This document shows positions 1 through 8,915 of a stretch of DNA of 64,000 bases, one piece after another. The notes under the pieces were generated by a model. It was not told the origin of the DNA. It searched no databases and saw only the letters and a list, made by a program, of their open reading frames with translations. Both the position numbers and the translations under genes were made by a program. Location: NCBI GenBank assembly GCA_963763885.1, contig CAVXQD010000002.1, positions 62,001 through 126,000 of the forward strand, written 5' to 3'. This DNA is from JANNBN01 sp963763885 (GTDB taxonomy: Bacteria; Actinomycetota; Acidimicrobiia; Acidimicrobiales; JANYDT01). Numbering within the stretch: position 1 is the stretch's first letter; the number at the start of each line of letters is the position of its first letter.

Positions 1-221
1 GTCCAACACTCGCCAAGCCCGAACGCCCGTCTATCGATGGCATGCCGCTCGCCACCATGCTGCTCAGCTTCCTTGCGTTCACCGTGCTGTTTTCTTGGCT
101 GATGATTCACCGCACCCGAATCGAACGATGGAACGACGCTCTGCTTGGCGATGACCTCGATGCCGCCATCGCGCAACGCCAATCCGAGGGTCGCCTGGCC
201 GGAACGGGACTGACGGCATGA
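1..221 (+). CDS. ccmC: Cytochrome c biogenesis heme export protein CcmC, C-terminal fragment
   Basis: Only the last 72 codons lie in the window. They encode a final hydrophobic helix (around LLSFLAFTVLFSWLMI), then a basic cytoplasmic stretch HRTRIERW and a polar tail, which is how CcmC proteins end. CcmC presents heme to CcmE in System I cytochrome c maturation. The stop (TGA 219-221) overlaps the ATG of the next small gene (ATGA), and ccmE and ccmF follow. The identification rests mainly on this context; the tryptophan-rich core is upstream of the window. Confidence 0.75.
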   Translation, partial: PTLAKPERPSIDGMPLATMLLSFLAFTVLFSWLMIHRTRIERWNDALLGDDLDAAIAQRQSEGRLAGTGLTA

Positions 222-397
222 ACGCGTACGCCGTCGTCGGGTTCATCGTTGCGTTTGGTGCCAGCGCGTTTTACGCAGCGTTCACCGTCGTCGAAGGTCG
301 TCGTGTGGCGGCCAAGGTTCTGGCACTTCAAGAGGTCGTAGAGCGTGCATCAACCCAGCGCTCCGCCACCGTTCAGCCCACTTCCAAGGACCTCTGA
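218..397 (+). CDS. ccmD: Small CcmD-like membrane protein
   Basis: A 59-residue protein starting at ATG 218, overlapping the ccmC stop by four bases. It has one N-terminal hydrophobic segment (about residues 5-24, AVVGFIVAFGASAFYAAFTV) followed by an amphipathic charged stretch rich in E, R and K. Size, single helix and position between ccmC and ccmE match CcmD, which helps release holo-CcmE from the CcmABC complex. CcmD sequences are poorly conserved, so the call depends on size, topology and synteny. Confidence 0.65.
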   Translation: MNAYAVVGFIVAFGASAFYAAFTVVEGRRVAAKVLALQEVVERASTQRSATVQPTSKDL

Positions 398-402
398 AAT
401 CC

Positions 403-954
403 GTGTCGTTCAGTACACCAGACCCAACCGACGCCACCATGATCAACGAGGTGACGAACACCGCAGCTAACGACACTGCAGCTAACAGCGGTGTAGCTAT
501 CCCTACGGTGCCACACGTTGTTGTGCCCACACGCCGCGGTTCACGTACCAGGGTGTTTGTGGCGCTTGCGGCAATTGTCTGTGCACTTGGTTTTGTGGTT
601 TTCAAAGGGCTTGGCGATGCATCGCAGTTCTACCGCCCGGCAGACCAGGCGTTGGCGCAACGGGAATCGCTCGGGACCAAGCGCTTCTCGCTCATTGGTG
701 TGGTGCTGGATGGCACGGTGACCGAAAAGGGGCGGCAGGTGTCGTTCACCATCGAAGAGAACGGTGCCCAGATCCCTGTGCTCCATACGGGCGTTCCGCC
801 CGAGCTTTTCCAGCCTGGGATGCCCGTTCTGTTGGACGGTCACTTCGAATCGACAACGGGGAACCCCGTCTTCTTGTCAGACCGTATGGCGGTCAAGCAC
901 AGCGCGGACTACAAGTCTGAAAATCCCGATCGCGTCGACGCGTCGGCCCCATAG
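403..954 (+). CDS. ccmE: Cytochrome c maturation heme chaperone CcmE
   Basis: A 183-residue protein from GTG 403, 5 bp after ccmD; an ATG at 439 is an alternative start. It has a polar N-terminus of about 48 residues, one membrane anchor (about 50-67), then the OB-fold heme-handling domain (about 90-170). The motif VKHSADY near the C-terminus gives His166 and Tyr170, the HxxxY arrangement of classical CcmE, in which the His binds heme covalently. It is not the Cys-type CxxxY form found in some archaea and Gram-positives. CcmE receives heme from CcmC and passes it to CcmF/H. The N-terminal extension is longer than in proteobacterial CcmE. Confidence 0.93.
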   Translation: MSFSTPDPTDATMINEVTNTAANDTAANSGVAIPTVPHVVVPTRRGSRTRVFVALAAIVCALGFVVFKGLGDASQFYRPADQALAQRESLGTKRFSLIGVVLDGTVTEKGRQVSFTIEENGAQIPVLHTGVPPELFQPGMPVLLDGHFESTTGNPVFLSDRMAVKHSADYKSENPDRVDASAP

Positions 955-962
955 GCAGTTCC

Positions 963-2954
963 ATGGCTGCTCGTCTTGGCGCCTTTGGCGTAATTATGGC
1001 TTTTGTCGGTTCGCTGTGTTCTTGCGGCCTGTTGGTCTTCGGTGTGGTTCGCAACAATGCGGGCGCTCGTCGAATGGCAACTCGGTTTCTTCCCTACGTC
1101 TTGGTCGGGGCAGTTCTGGCCGTCGGGGCGATGCAGTTTGCGCTCATTCGGCACGACTTTTCGTTGGAGTACGTGCAGAAGAACAACTCCACAACCACTC
1201 CGTTGCTGTTCACCATCTCCGGAATGTGGGCCGCGCTGGAAGGGTCAATCCTGCTCTGGGGTTTTGTGCTGGCCGGTTACCTTGCGGTGGTCTGGCGGCA
1301 TTTCCGCGATCGTCTCGATGACCCGCTCGTTTCGTGGGCGTTGGCGGTGATGCTTGGCGTTTGCGTGTTCTTCTTCGGAGTCATGGTTGGTCCGGCAAAT
1401 CCCTTCCGTGTTCTCGAATTTCCACCCGCACAGGGGCGCGGCCCAAACCCGCTGCTGCAAAATCACGTTCTCATGGCGTTTCACCCGCCACTGTTGTACC
1501 TGGGGTACGTCGGGTTTACAGTTCCGTTCGCCTTTGCCATAAGTGCACTTATTACAGGGCGTGTCGGGGAAGGTTGGCTACTTGAGACCCGCCGTTGGAC
1601 GCTCATCGCGTGGGGTTGCCTCACGTTAGGCATCGTGCTCGGCGGATGGTGGAGCTACGAGGTGTTGGGGTGGGGCGGCTATTGGGGATGGGATCCGGTG
1701 GAGAATGCATCCTTGTTGCCATGGCTCACCGGTACCGCCTACATCCACTCCGTACTGGTGCAAGAACGGCGCGGGATGCTGCGTGTCTGGAACCTGTCGT
1801 TGGTTTGCGCAACGTTCTCGCTCACCATTCTTGGCACGTTCCTTACCCGTTCCGGTGTAGTCCAATCTGTGCACGCATTCTCCAACTCCACCATTGGTGC
1901 ATGGCTGCTTGGTTTGTTTACGGTCGTCGTTCTCGTGACTGTTGGGTTGATCGGCTGGCGTGGTGAGCGGCTTCGATCACCCGGCGCCATCGACTCGCCG
2001 CTGTCTCGCGAGGGGGCGTTTCTCGCCAACAACATTCTGTTCGGTGCGTTTGCATTTGTCGTGCTGCTGGGCACGGTTTTCCCGCTGCTCATCGAGGTGT
2101 GGAACGGAGATCAGCTCAGTGTTGGGGCACCGTATTTCAACCGGATGTCCAGGCCTATCGGCGTCACATTGTTGTTCCTGATGGCGGTGGCCCCTGTCCT
2201 GCCATGGCGTAAGGCTTCAGGTGAACTGTTGCGCACGCGCTTGCTGTGGCCGGTGGCTGCCGCCACCGCAACGTTGGTTGTCTGTGTGCTGAGTGGTTTA
2301 CGCGGCCTGTATCCGCTGTTGACGTTCGCGCTCGGTGCTCTTGCTGGTGGCGCAGCGCTCCGCCAACTGCTACTTGCCGTCCGCGGCGCACGCCGTGCGG
2401 GACGTTCCCCGTTGTCTGGGTTCGTCGGCCGGGCCAATGGAGGGATGGTTGTTCACATCGGCGTTGTGTTGTGCGCAATCGCCATCGCGGCGGGTGGGGC
2501 GTATACGACGACCGAGCAGTTAGTGCTGAAGCCTGGCGAGTCCGGAACAGTCGGTACACATACAATCCGCTTCCTTAACGTAACCCCGGTGGAGCGCCGT
2601 GGCGATCGTGAGATCACACGGGTGCGTGTCCAGACCGACAACGGCCGCATCGATGCTCCGGCGCTGACGAAGTTCCTGGAGTCTGGCCAACCCATCCTCA
2701 CGCCGTCTGTGCACACCGGTCTCACTAAGGATTTGTATTTCCGCATCGTCCGTCTTCCTGACAAGACCAGGCCAGAGGCTGTGATCGAAGTGAAGATTGA
2801 ACCGATGGTCCTGTGGCTGTGGGTCGGCGGTTTTGTGATGGCACTCGGTACGGCCTTGTCCATCGTGCCTGGCAGACGCCGGCGCGCAACAGCCCCAACG
2901 TCGGCAGCATCCAAAGCCGACGAAGACGCGCTCCTGGCAACGGTCTCGTCATGA
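963..2954 (+). CDS. ccmF: Cytochrome c heme lyase subunit CcmF
   Basis: A 663-residue polytopic membrane protein with the WWD signature of heme-handling proteins at about residues 227-255 (GGWWSYEVLGWGGYWGWDP, then ENASLLPWL). Conserved histidines occur near 169-174 (HVLMAFH) and at 262. About 12 or more hydrophobic segments and a soluble loop before the last helix (about 525-625) match the family length. CcmF with CcmH ligates heme from CcmE to apocytochrome CxxCH motifs outside the membrane. The stop overlaps the ccmG start (ATGA 2951-2954), so the two are translationally coupled. Confidence 0.96.
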   Translation: MAARLGAFGVIMAFVGSLCSCGLLVFGVVRNNAGARRMATRFLPYVLVGAVLAVGAMQFALIRHDFSLEYVQKNNSTTTPLLFTISGMWAALEGSILLWGFVLAGYLAVVWRHFRDRLDDPLVSWALAVMLGVCVFFFGVMVGPANPFRVLEFPPAQGRGPNPLLQNHVLMAFHPPLLYLGYVGFTVPFAFAISALITGRVGEGWLLETRRWTLIAWGCLTLGIVLGGWWSYEVLGWGGYWGWDPVENASLLPWLTGTAYIHSVLVQERRGMLRVWNLSLVCATFSLTILGTFLTRSGVVQSVHAFSNSTIGAWLLGLFTVVVLVTVGLIGWRGERLRSPGAIDSPLSREGAFLANNILFGAFAFVVLLGTVFPLLIEVWNGDQLSVGAPYFNRMSRPIGVTLLFLMAVAPVLPWRKASGELLRTRLLWPVAAATATLVVCVLSGLRGLYPLLTFALGALAGGAALRQLLLAVRGARRAGRSPLSGFVGRANGGMVVHIGVVLCAIAIAAGGAYTTTEQLVLKPGESGTVGTHTIRFLNVTPVERRGDREITRVRVQTDNGRIDAPALTKFLESGQPILTPSVHTGLTKDLYFRIVRLPDKTRPEAVIEVKIEPMVLWLWVGGFVMALGTALSIVPGRRRRATAPTSAASKADEDALLATVSS

Positions 2955-3571
2955 CAGAACCAACCCAGGCACCTTCGGCTCCATCTTCTCAATCCTCCTG
3001 GCGCGGCCCACGGCTGATAGCGCTCGGTATTGGGTTGGTCACCGTTTTGTTGGTCGGTGTGCTCGCCACACGTCAAACAGCGAGCGAGCGCAGCACGGTG
3101 TCACCGCTCATCGGCCGGGTGGCACCGGAGATCACCGGCGACGACATCCTCACAGGCAAGCGGTTCCAGTTGTCCTCCGAGCAAGGCAAGTGGACGTTGG
3201 TCAATTTTTTTGCCACGTGGTGCCCGCCGTGCCTTCGGGAGCATCCAGAAATTCTTGCATTTCAGGTGGCTAACCCCAACGTCAACGTGGTGAGTGTCAT
3301 CAACGAAGACTCAACAGAGAACGTCCGCGAATTCTTCGCGGCTAACGGCGGCGACTGGCCGGTCTTGGACAACACTCGGGCAGCGGTCGATTACGGCATC
3401 ACTGGTCTTCCAGAGTCGTACCTGATTGCACCCAACGGTCAGGTTGCGGTGTGGTTCAAAGGCGCGCTGAGCGAGACTCGTCTTCAGCAGACGTTGGACC
3501 AGTACAGCGAAGCCGCTTCGTCTACCGCTTCGTCTGCCGCGACACCTGCGACGTCGCAGGTCGTCCCGTGA
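2951..3571 (+). CDS. ccmG: Thiol:disulfide interchange protein CcmG/DsbE
   Basis: A 206-residue membrane-anchored thioredoxin-fold protein. I chose ATG 2951 because it overlaps the ccmF stop and gives a short polar N-terminus before the anchor (about residues 22-39). The active site WCPPC is at residues 90-94 (Cys91, Cys94), preceded by a typical beta strand TLVNFFATW. A cis-proline region (GLPESYLI) follows about 65 residues later. It reduces the cysteines of apocytochromes before heme attachment. The stop overlaps the GTG start of ccmH (GTGA 3568-3571). Confidence 0.93.
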   Translation: MTEPTQAPSAPSSQSSWRGPRLIALGIGLVTVLLVGVLATRQTASERSTVSPLIGRVAPEITGDDILTGKRFQLSSEQGKWTLVNFFATWCPPCLREHPEILAFQVANPNVNVVSVINEDSTENVREFFAANGGDWPVLDNTRAAVDYGITGLPESYLIAPNGQVAVWFKGALSETRLQQTLDQYSEAASSTASSAATPATSQVVP

Positions 3572-4023
3572 AGCGGTGGCTCCCGTTGTTGGCCCTTGCG
3601 GTTCTTGCAGTCGTCGCGCTGAGTTTTGGGTCGCGTTCGTCGTCGCCGCAGTCCCCGGCTCAGCGTGCCGACGCAATTGCTGGTCGGGTCAAGTGCCCCA
3701 CCTGCCAAGGCCTGTCTGTTGCACAGTCGCGTACCGGGTTGGCGCTCGCAATCCATGACGAGATCCGCCGTCAGGTTGACCTCGGCCGCACCGATGCTCA
3801 GGTCATGGGGTACATCTCGTCCAAGTATGGAGACGGACTCATCACCAATCCGCCAGCCACGGGTGCAGGCGCGGTCGTTTGGGTGGCGCCCATCGCGTTT
3901 CTCATCCTGGCTTTCGTCGGCCTTGGTTTGGCACTCAGCCGATGGAGCCGCAGTGACGGTCGCGAATCCAACGATGGCGATCTTGCGGCGGTAGCGCGTG
4001 CACGACAGGCGGCCGCCGAATGA
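3568..4023 (+). CDS. ccmH: Cytochrome c-type biogenesis protein CcmH
   Basis: A 151-residue protein from GTG 3568, coupled to ccmG. It has an N-terminal hydrophobic segment (about 5-20), a short extracytoplasmic domain with the diagnostic motif VKCPTCQGLSVAQS (the RCPxCQ of CcmH) and a second hydrophobic segment (about 95-116). CcmH is a thiol-disulfide partner in heme ligation and works with CcmF and CcmG. Its stop overlaps the start of the next gene (ATGA 4020-4023), continuing the chain of four-base overlaps in this operon. Confidence 0.92.
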   Translation: MKRWLPLLALAVLAVVALSFGSRSSSPQSPAQRADAIAGRVKCPTCQGLSVAQSRTGLALAIHDEIRRQVDLGRTDAQVMGYISSKYGDGLITNPPATGAGAVVWVAPIAFLILAFVGLGLALSRWSRSDGRESNDGDLAAVARARQAAAE

Positions 4024-4790
4024 CCGAGCCCACGGCACCGCTCCGTTCCGATCTGCAGGCCGAGCGCACATTTCTCCTGCGGTCGCTGGACGATCTTGCG
4101 GTGGAGCACGCTGCCGGTGATCTCAACGATGCTGACTTGGATAGTCTGCGCGCTGATTATGAGGGCCGTCTCGCCGATGTGCAGAGGCGCATAGAAGGAG
4201 ACAAAGAGCAGCTAAAACGTGACGCCCTTGTTCAGTCCCGGTTGGCGCGTTCGCGTCGTCGAACCATTGCCTTCTTCGTTGGCGCGTCAGTCTTCGCGGT
4301 GGGTTGCGGGTTTCTCATCGCAGCGTCGCTCGGCGAGCGCAAAGCCGGAGAAACAATCACCGGCAACGCTGCCCAAGATCCGCGCACGGAGAAAATAACC
4401 GAGCTGATGCAACGGGCGCAGGAGCTCACGACAACCGACCCCCTTGGCTCCATCGAGGCCTACGACCAAGTCACCAAACTCAACCCAGAGGTTGTTTCAG
4501 CCTGGGCCTACGGGGGCTGGCAGCTTCGCCTCTATGCGCAAGGTGCCGAGGGAGAGCAGCGAGACGCGTTGCTGGCCGCAGCAAAGCGACGCATCGATGA
4601 GGCCATCAACCGCGATCCCACGTACGCCGACGCGTACGCGTTCCGTGCCGTGATGGCGGCCCGTGATCTGGGTGACGACGAAACTGCCAGGGCAGCGCTG
4701 CGAACACTCGACACCTTGGACCACAACCCCCAGATCGACCTGCTCACTGGCCCACTGCGCGCCGACCTAGGCCTGACACCAGCGTCGTAA
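4020..4790 (+). CDS. CcmI-like TPR membrane protein of cytochrome c maturation
   Basis: A 256-residue protein. An N-terminal charged helical region (1-78) matches the CcmI pattern of a short acidic/basic stretch ending in a coil (RSLDDLAVEHAAGDLNDADL). A membrane helix follows (about 80-102) and then tetratricopeptide-type helices (about 125-250, for example ITELMQRAQELTTTDPLGSI). CcmI/CycH proteins hold apocytochromes for the heme lyase. It is last in the operon and coupled to ccmH. The TPR repeats are degenerate, so the assignment comes from topology and position more than from motifs. Confidence 0.75.
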   Translation: MTEPTAPLRSDLQAERTFLLRSLDDLAVEHAAGDLNDADLDSLRADYEGRLADVQRRIEGDKEQLKRDALVQSRLARSRRRTIAFFVGASVFAVGCGFLIAASLGERKAGETITGNAAQDPRTEKITELMQRAQELTTTDPLGSIEAYDQVTKLNPEVVSAWAYGGWQLRLYAQGAEGEQRDALLAAAKRRIDEAINRDPTYADAYAFRAVMAARDLGDDETARAALRTLDTLDHNPQIDLLTGPLRADLGLTPAS

Positions 4791-4883
4791 GTCTCCAGTC
4801 TTTGAAGAATTCGTAGCTGGTTCCGCGAGACTGCACTTGCTGCGACTGATGTGAGGTCGCCGCTCGGGCGAAAGGCCAACGTC

Positions 4884-6623
4884 GTGTTCGACATCATCAT
4901 CAAAGGCGGAACAGTCGTAGATGGCACCGGCTCGGCACCGTTCGCCGCAGACGTGGCCCTACGGGACGGCAAGATCGCGGCAGTTGGCGCCAATCTCGGA
5001 GCCGAAGCTGCGGAGGTCATCGACGCCCACGGACTCACCGTCACTCCTGGCTTTGTTGACGTGCACACCCACTACGACGGGCAGGTCACCTGGGATTCTC
5101 TGCTGGAGCCGTCGTCTGCACATGGCGTAACAACCGTCATCGCAGGCAACTGTGGGGTGGGTTTCGCGCCGGTCCGGCCTGGCGCGGAGAAGTGGCTTGT
5201 GCAGCTGATGGAGGGGGTCGAAGACATCCCGGGCACAGCGTTGCACGAGGGAATCGATTGGCGATGGGAGACGTTCCCGCAATATCTCGACGCCCTGGCC
5301 GATGGTAAGTGGTCAATGGATGTTGGAACGTTCGTTCCACACGGCCCGCTTCGTGGCTACGTGATGGGTGAGCGCGGCGCGGCAAACGAAATCGCAACGG
5401 CTGACGACTCGGCGCTGATGGCCCGGATGGTGCAGGAGTCCATCGAAGCTGGCGCGTTCGGGTTTTCGTCGTCTCGCACGTTGGGCCATCGCGCCGCAGA
5501 CGGCCGACCGGTGCCAGGTACTCATGCGGAATTCGCCGAGTTGGCTGCGATCGCCGATGCCGTGGTGGCCGGTGGAGGAGGTCTGCTGGAATTCGCACCG
5601 GCCGCGCTGGAAGGCGGGGACTCAGAACCGTTGTCCGAGCTGGCATTGATGGCGGAACTCTCGCGTCGTACGGACCTGGTCACCACGTTTCTCCTGCTGC
5701 AGAACCGGCCCAACCCAACGATGTGGCGAACGCAGCTCGATACGTCCAGCGCGGAGAATCGCAAGGGAGCTCGGCTTCTCGCACAGGTGGCTGCCCGCCC
5801 CTTTGGCATGCTCATTGGCTTTGCGAGTTATCACTCGTTCTCGCGGCGGCCCACCTACAAGTCAGCGCTGGCCGCAGCGAACTCGTTCGCCGAACTCATT
5901 GTTGCGTTGCGGTTGCCAGCGGTGCGTGCAGCGATCCTGTCCGAGCGTGACCTCCCCATCGATCCCGCTGTTCGTTTCGACGCGATGCCTGAGCTCATCG
6001 CCACCTACTTGGACCGGCTGTATCCGCTGGGTGACGACGTTGACTACGAACCAACCCCTGATCGGTCGATTGCGTCGATGGCAGCGGCCTCGGGAACCGA
6101 CCCGATGGAGCTGATGTACGACCTCTGTCTGGATCACGACGGTGAGGCGTTCTTGCTGATGCCGTTCCTTGGGTACGCCGACGGCGATCACAATGCGTTG
6201 CACGAGATGCTCACAGCACCCGAGACAATTCTCGGACTTGCCGACGGTGGAGCACACTGCCGCATGATTTGCGATGCCTCACAGCCAACCAGCTTGCTCA
6301 CCCACTGGGTGCGTGACAGAACGCGTGGGCCCCGGCTGGATCTCGTGACCGCTGTGAAGCGTCAGACCAGCGAGACTGCAGCGCTTGTTGGCCTGTCTGA
6401 CCGTGGATCAATCGCTGTTGGTAAGCGCGCAGATATCAACGTCATCGACCTTGACAATCTGCGGCTCCACCGCCCGCGTCCCGTGGATGACTTGCCAGCC
6501 AACGGACGACGAATCCTGCAGAGCGCTACCGGGTACGCCGCCACCATTGTGAACGGCACCGTGACTCGTCGCCACGGCGCCGACACCGCAGCTCGTCCCG
6601 GACGGCTGCTGCGCCGGGGATAG
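4884..6623 (+). CDS. N-acyl-D-amino-acid deacylase (D-aminoacylase) family amidohydrolase
   Basis: An amidohydrolase-fold enzyme of about 579 residues. I prefer GTG 4884 because it follows a GGCGAAAGG-like ribosome binding site and starts right at the conserved beta strand FDIIIKGGTVVDGTG; an upstream ATG at 4851 would add 11 residues. Metal-binding HTHYDGQVTWD is near residue 70, and the C-terminus has the DGGAHCRM and GSIAVGKRADINVID motifs of the family. Members hydrolyse N-acyl-D-amino acids or related amides; the substrate cannot be set here. It is monocistronic, between the ccm operon and convergent genes. Its stop codon lies inside an 11-bp tandem repeat. Confidence 0.85.
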   Translation: MFDIIIKGGTVVDGTGSAPFAADVALRDGKIAAVGANLGAEAAEVIDAHGLTVTPGFVDVHTHYDGQVTWDSLLEPSSAHGVTTVIAGNCGVGFAPVRPGAEKWLVQLMEGVEDIPGTALHEGIDWRWETFPQYLDALADGKWSMDVGTFVPHGPLRGYVMGERGAANEIATADDSALMARMVQESIEAGAFGFSSSRTLGHRAADGRPVPGTHAEFAELAAIADAVVAGGGGLLEFAPAALEGGDSEPLSELALMAELSRRTDLVTTFLLLQNRPNPTMWRTQLDTSSAENRKGARLLAQVAARPFGMLIGFASYHSFSRRPTYKSALAAANSFAELIVALRLPAVRAAILSERDLPIDPAVRFDAMPELIATYLDRLYPLGDDVDYEPTPDRSIASMAAASGTDPMELMYDLCLDHDGEAFLLMPFLGYADGDHNALHEMLTAPETILGLADGGAHCRMICDASQPTSLLTHWVRDRTRGPRLDLVTAVKRQTSETAALVGLSDRGSIAVGKRADINVIDLDNLRLHRPRPVDDLPANGRRILQSATGYAATIVNGTVTRRHGADTAARPGRLLRRG

Positions 6624-6648
6624 CTGGGGGATAGCTGGGGGATAGCTC
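6616..6648. repeat. Three 11-bp tandem repeats spanning the amidohydrolase stop codon
   Basis: GGGGATAGCTG at 6616-6626 and 6627-6637 and GGGGATAGCTC at 6638-6648. The first unit contains the TAG stop of the upstream gene. Since 11 is not a multiple of 3, unit gain or loss would not alter the protein but changes the 3' end. Confidence 0.9.
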
Positions 6649-6694
6649 AGCGCGTCAGGTGCCTCTCAGATTCGCCGGTTGTCCGCTTGGCAGA

Positions 6695-8206
6695 TCAGCC
6701 AAGCCAGGACCGCAAAGCTGGTCGAACCGTTGCAGGCCACACCGTGGCGAAGAACTCTTCCCGGTACCTGGCCCGATCCAAACGCTCCTTGGCGACGGCC
6801 AACCCGGCCACCATGCCTGTCGACGGAACGGCTTTAGCTGCAGCGCGCAGCCAGTCCTCTGCTACCACCGTGTCCTGATGGGCCCCAAGTACTTCTTGGA
6901 CGTCAGCCACCGCTGCGGCGAACTTGCGGGCGTTGCGGCCGTGCACGTTTGCCGCAGCTTCGGCGGCATAGCGGCATCGCTTGGCCTTGATACGAACCTC
7001 GTGGAGTTCTGCATCCGGTGACGCAGGCGTAAGTACCTGTGCTGCCTCGTAAAGCCGACGCCACCGCTTCGAAACAAGCTCTGCAAGCACGCCCTGTGCG
7101 GCTCGGCCCGGGAGGCGAGGACGGTCTTGAACGAAACGAGGAACGTTCGTCGCAGCGATCAGCGACACAATCAACTCGTCATAGCGCGGCGTGGACATCG
7201 AGTTCAGCAAAGACGTCCGGGCGACAGAACGCTCTCGATCTAGCCGACTGAGAAGCCGTTGCCCTGCTGCCGAGTCGCTGGGAGCGAGGTCAACGAAATG
7301 ATCGTGGAGACGAATGCCGAGCACGTCGGCGTCGCGTACGACGCCAGCCTCACCACCGATCCAGCGCAACTCTTCTCGCAACGAAGTCGCCCAAGCAGGG
7401 TCGAGGAGCGCGGCGAAGGTCCCGAGGTCAGAGCGGAGGCGTCGCGCCGCGACTCGGTACTGGTGAAGGTCCTCTGGGTTTTCACCCATCCGGGTGCCTG
7501 GGTCATGGCGAATGATTTGATCGACAGAACCGGCAAGAACGTTGCGGACGAGATCGCCAACGTTGGCCTTGCTGGAAACATTGCCGATGACTACGTCGGG
7601 AGGTGTTTCAGCCTGCGGCCCAAGGACCCGTATTACCTTCGCCAGCGTGGGTGTTTCCCGGTGACAACCCGCTTTGCGCAGTCGCTTCGACGCTGACTCC
7701 AGAATCGTTGTGGGTTTGATCCCGGGCGCAAGTTCGACCTCAATCTCGCGGAATACGGTCGGCTCGATTCCGGCGCCATCAGCAGAGACCCGATCGTCGC
7801 AAACCGTCGCGACAAACTCTCCATGGAGGAGGAGTTGAGTCTCGGTCCGCCGCGTGCGAACGTTCGCGACCGGCATCAGATCAAGGCCACCTTGGAACAC
7901 CCGCACAAGTTCGGCGAGCGCTTCGGGTACGTGCTGGGCACTCCCTGCGACGTTGAATTCTTCGCGCGCGAGCGTCGACTTCTTCGCCGATGCGGGGAGC
8001 TTTAACGTCCAGGTGGCTGAAAGGCCCTCGTCCCGCCACCGCAGCGTTACACCCCACCGGGCAAGCGCAAGAGTCGTGGTGTCGTAATAGGTAGCCGACA
8101 ACGCCTTGTCCACGCTGGGTCCTGCGAGCAGGTTGGGTGCCAGGTTGTTGAGATCGGGCAGGACGGTGTCCGCTGCGGCAATCAGCTTGAGTTCTCGTTC
8201 GGTCAT
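6695..8206 (-). CDS. CYTH and CHAD domain-containing protein
   Basis: A 503-residue protein. The start at 8206 follows an AAGGAAGG ribosome binding site and gives the N-terminus MTERELKL, which carries the ExExK signature of CYTH (triphosphate tunnel) domains (Glu3, Glu5, Lys7). CYTH spans about 1-200. A CHAD domain occupies about 225-495 with its basic helices HQYRVAARRLRSDL and HEVRIKAKRCRYAAEA, which bind polyphosphate-type anions. The pairing suggests triphosphate or polyphosphate binding or hydrolysis. It is co-directional with and 46 bp downstream of the metallo-hydrolase gene. The substrate is unknown. Confidence 0.92.
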   Translation of the reverse strand: MTERELKLIAAADTVLPDLNNLAPNLLAGPSVDKALSATYYDTTTLALARWGVTLRWRDEGLSATWTLKLPASAKKSTLAREEFNVAGSAQHVPEALAELVRVFQGGLDLMPVANVRTRRTETQLLLHGEFVATVCDDRVSADGAGIEPTVFREIEVELAPGIKPTTILESASKRLRKAGCHRETPTLAKVIRVLGPQAETPPDVVIGNVSSKANVGDLVRNVLAGSVDQIIRHDPGTRMGENPEDLHQYRVAARRLRSDLGTFAALLDPAWATSLREELRWIGGEAGVVRDADVLGIRLHDHFVDLAPSDSAAGQRLLSRLDRERSVARTSLLNSMSTPRYDELIVSLIAATNVPRFVQDRPRLPGRAAQGVLAELVSKRWRRLYEAAQVLTPASPDAELHEVRIKAKRCRYAAEAAANVHGRNARKFAAAVADVQEVLGAHQDTVVAEDWLRAAAKAVPSTGMVAGLAVAKERLDRARYREEFFATVWPATVRPALRSWLG

Positions 8207-8252
8207 CGTGGCCTTCCTTGGTCGGCCCACCACACAACCTGTGATGCGGGGA

Positions 8253-8915
8253 TCAGAGATCGGCGAGGGCTGCTTCGACACCGGCACGTTCAGCGCCGAT
8301 GGTGGTTGAGTCGCCGTGGCCGGTGTGGACCACCGTATGGTCCGGTAACGCAAGCAACGTGGTTGCGATGGAACGCACGATGGTGGGGAAGTCGCTGTAG
8401 CTGCGTCCAGTGGCTCCCGGTCCGCCGCAGAACAGGGTGTCGCCCGAGAAGAGACGACCCGTTGCTTCGATGTGGAAACAGCAGCAACCGGGTGAATGTC
8501 CGGGCGTGTGCAGCACGCCAAGGCGATGGCCGGCGACTTCAATTGTTGAGCCAGGAATGAGGTCACGATCAGGCGCGAGGCCCGGGTACACCACGTCCCA
8601 CAACATGCGGTCAGCAGGGTGAATCACAATTGGCGCGTCGGTCATCTCTGCCAACGCCGCGGCGGCATTGATGTGGTCGTTGTGGCCATGGGTGCAGACA
8701 ATGCTGCGCACGGTTCGACCGTTGACCGCATCGAAGATCCGCGACGCATCGTGAGCGGCGTCGAACACGATGACTTCTTTTTCGTTGCCGATGATCCAGA
8801 CGTTGTTGGTGACCTCGAAGTCGTCACCGTCGAGTGAAAAGATGCCATCGGTTGTGACGAGTTCGATCCCCGGGCCGTATGTGGACGTACTTTGTGTTGA
8901 CATGCGGTCGGTCAC
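8253..8915 (-). CDS. MBL-fold metallo-hydrolase, mycothiol-associated type
   Basis: A 220-residue metallo-beta-lactamase-fold protein with THGHNDH (His76, His78, Asp80, His81), a later HTPGHSPG, an FSGDTLF aspartate and HTGHGD, a complete set of dinuclear metal ligands. The GTG start at 8915 overlaps the mscR stop (GTGA); an ATG at 8903 is an alternative. In mycobacteria the mscR gene also has an adjacent MBL-fold gene. The likely role, by analogy with glyoxalase II-type hydrolases acting after glutathione-dependent enzymes, is hydrolysis of a mycothiol thioester. That role is inference. Confidence 0.88.
   Translation of the reverse strand: MTDRMSTQSTSTYGPGIELVTTDGIFSLDGDDFEVTNNVWIIGNEKEVIVFDAAHDASRIFDAVNGRTVRSIVCTHGHNDHINAAAALAEMTDAPIVIHPADRMLWDVVYPGLAPDRDLIPGSTIEVAGHRLGVLHTPGHSPGCCCFHIEATGRLFSGDTLFCGGPGATGRSYSDFPTIVRSIATTLLALPDHTVVHTGHGDSTTIGAERAGVEAALADL

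Noticed and set aside
6695..8566. 623-residue version of the CYTH-CHAD protein
   Set aside because: The extra 120 residues are antisense-like and overlap the metallo-hydrolase gene; a strong ribosome binding site precedes the start at 8206.
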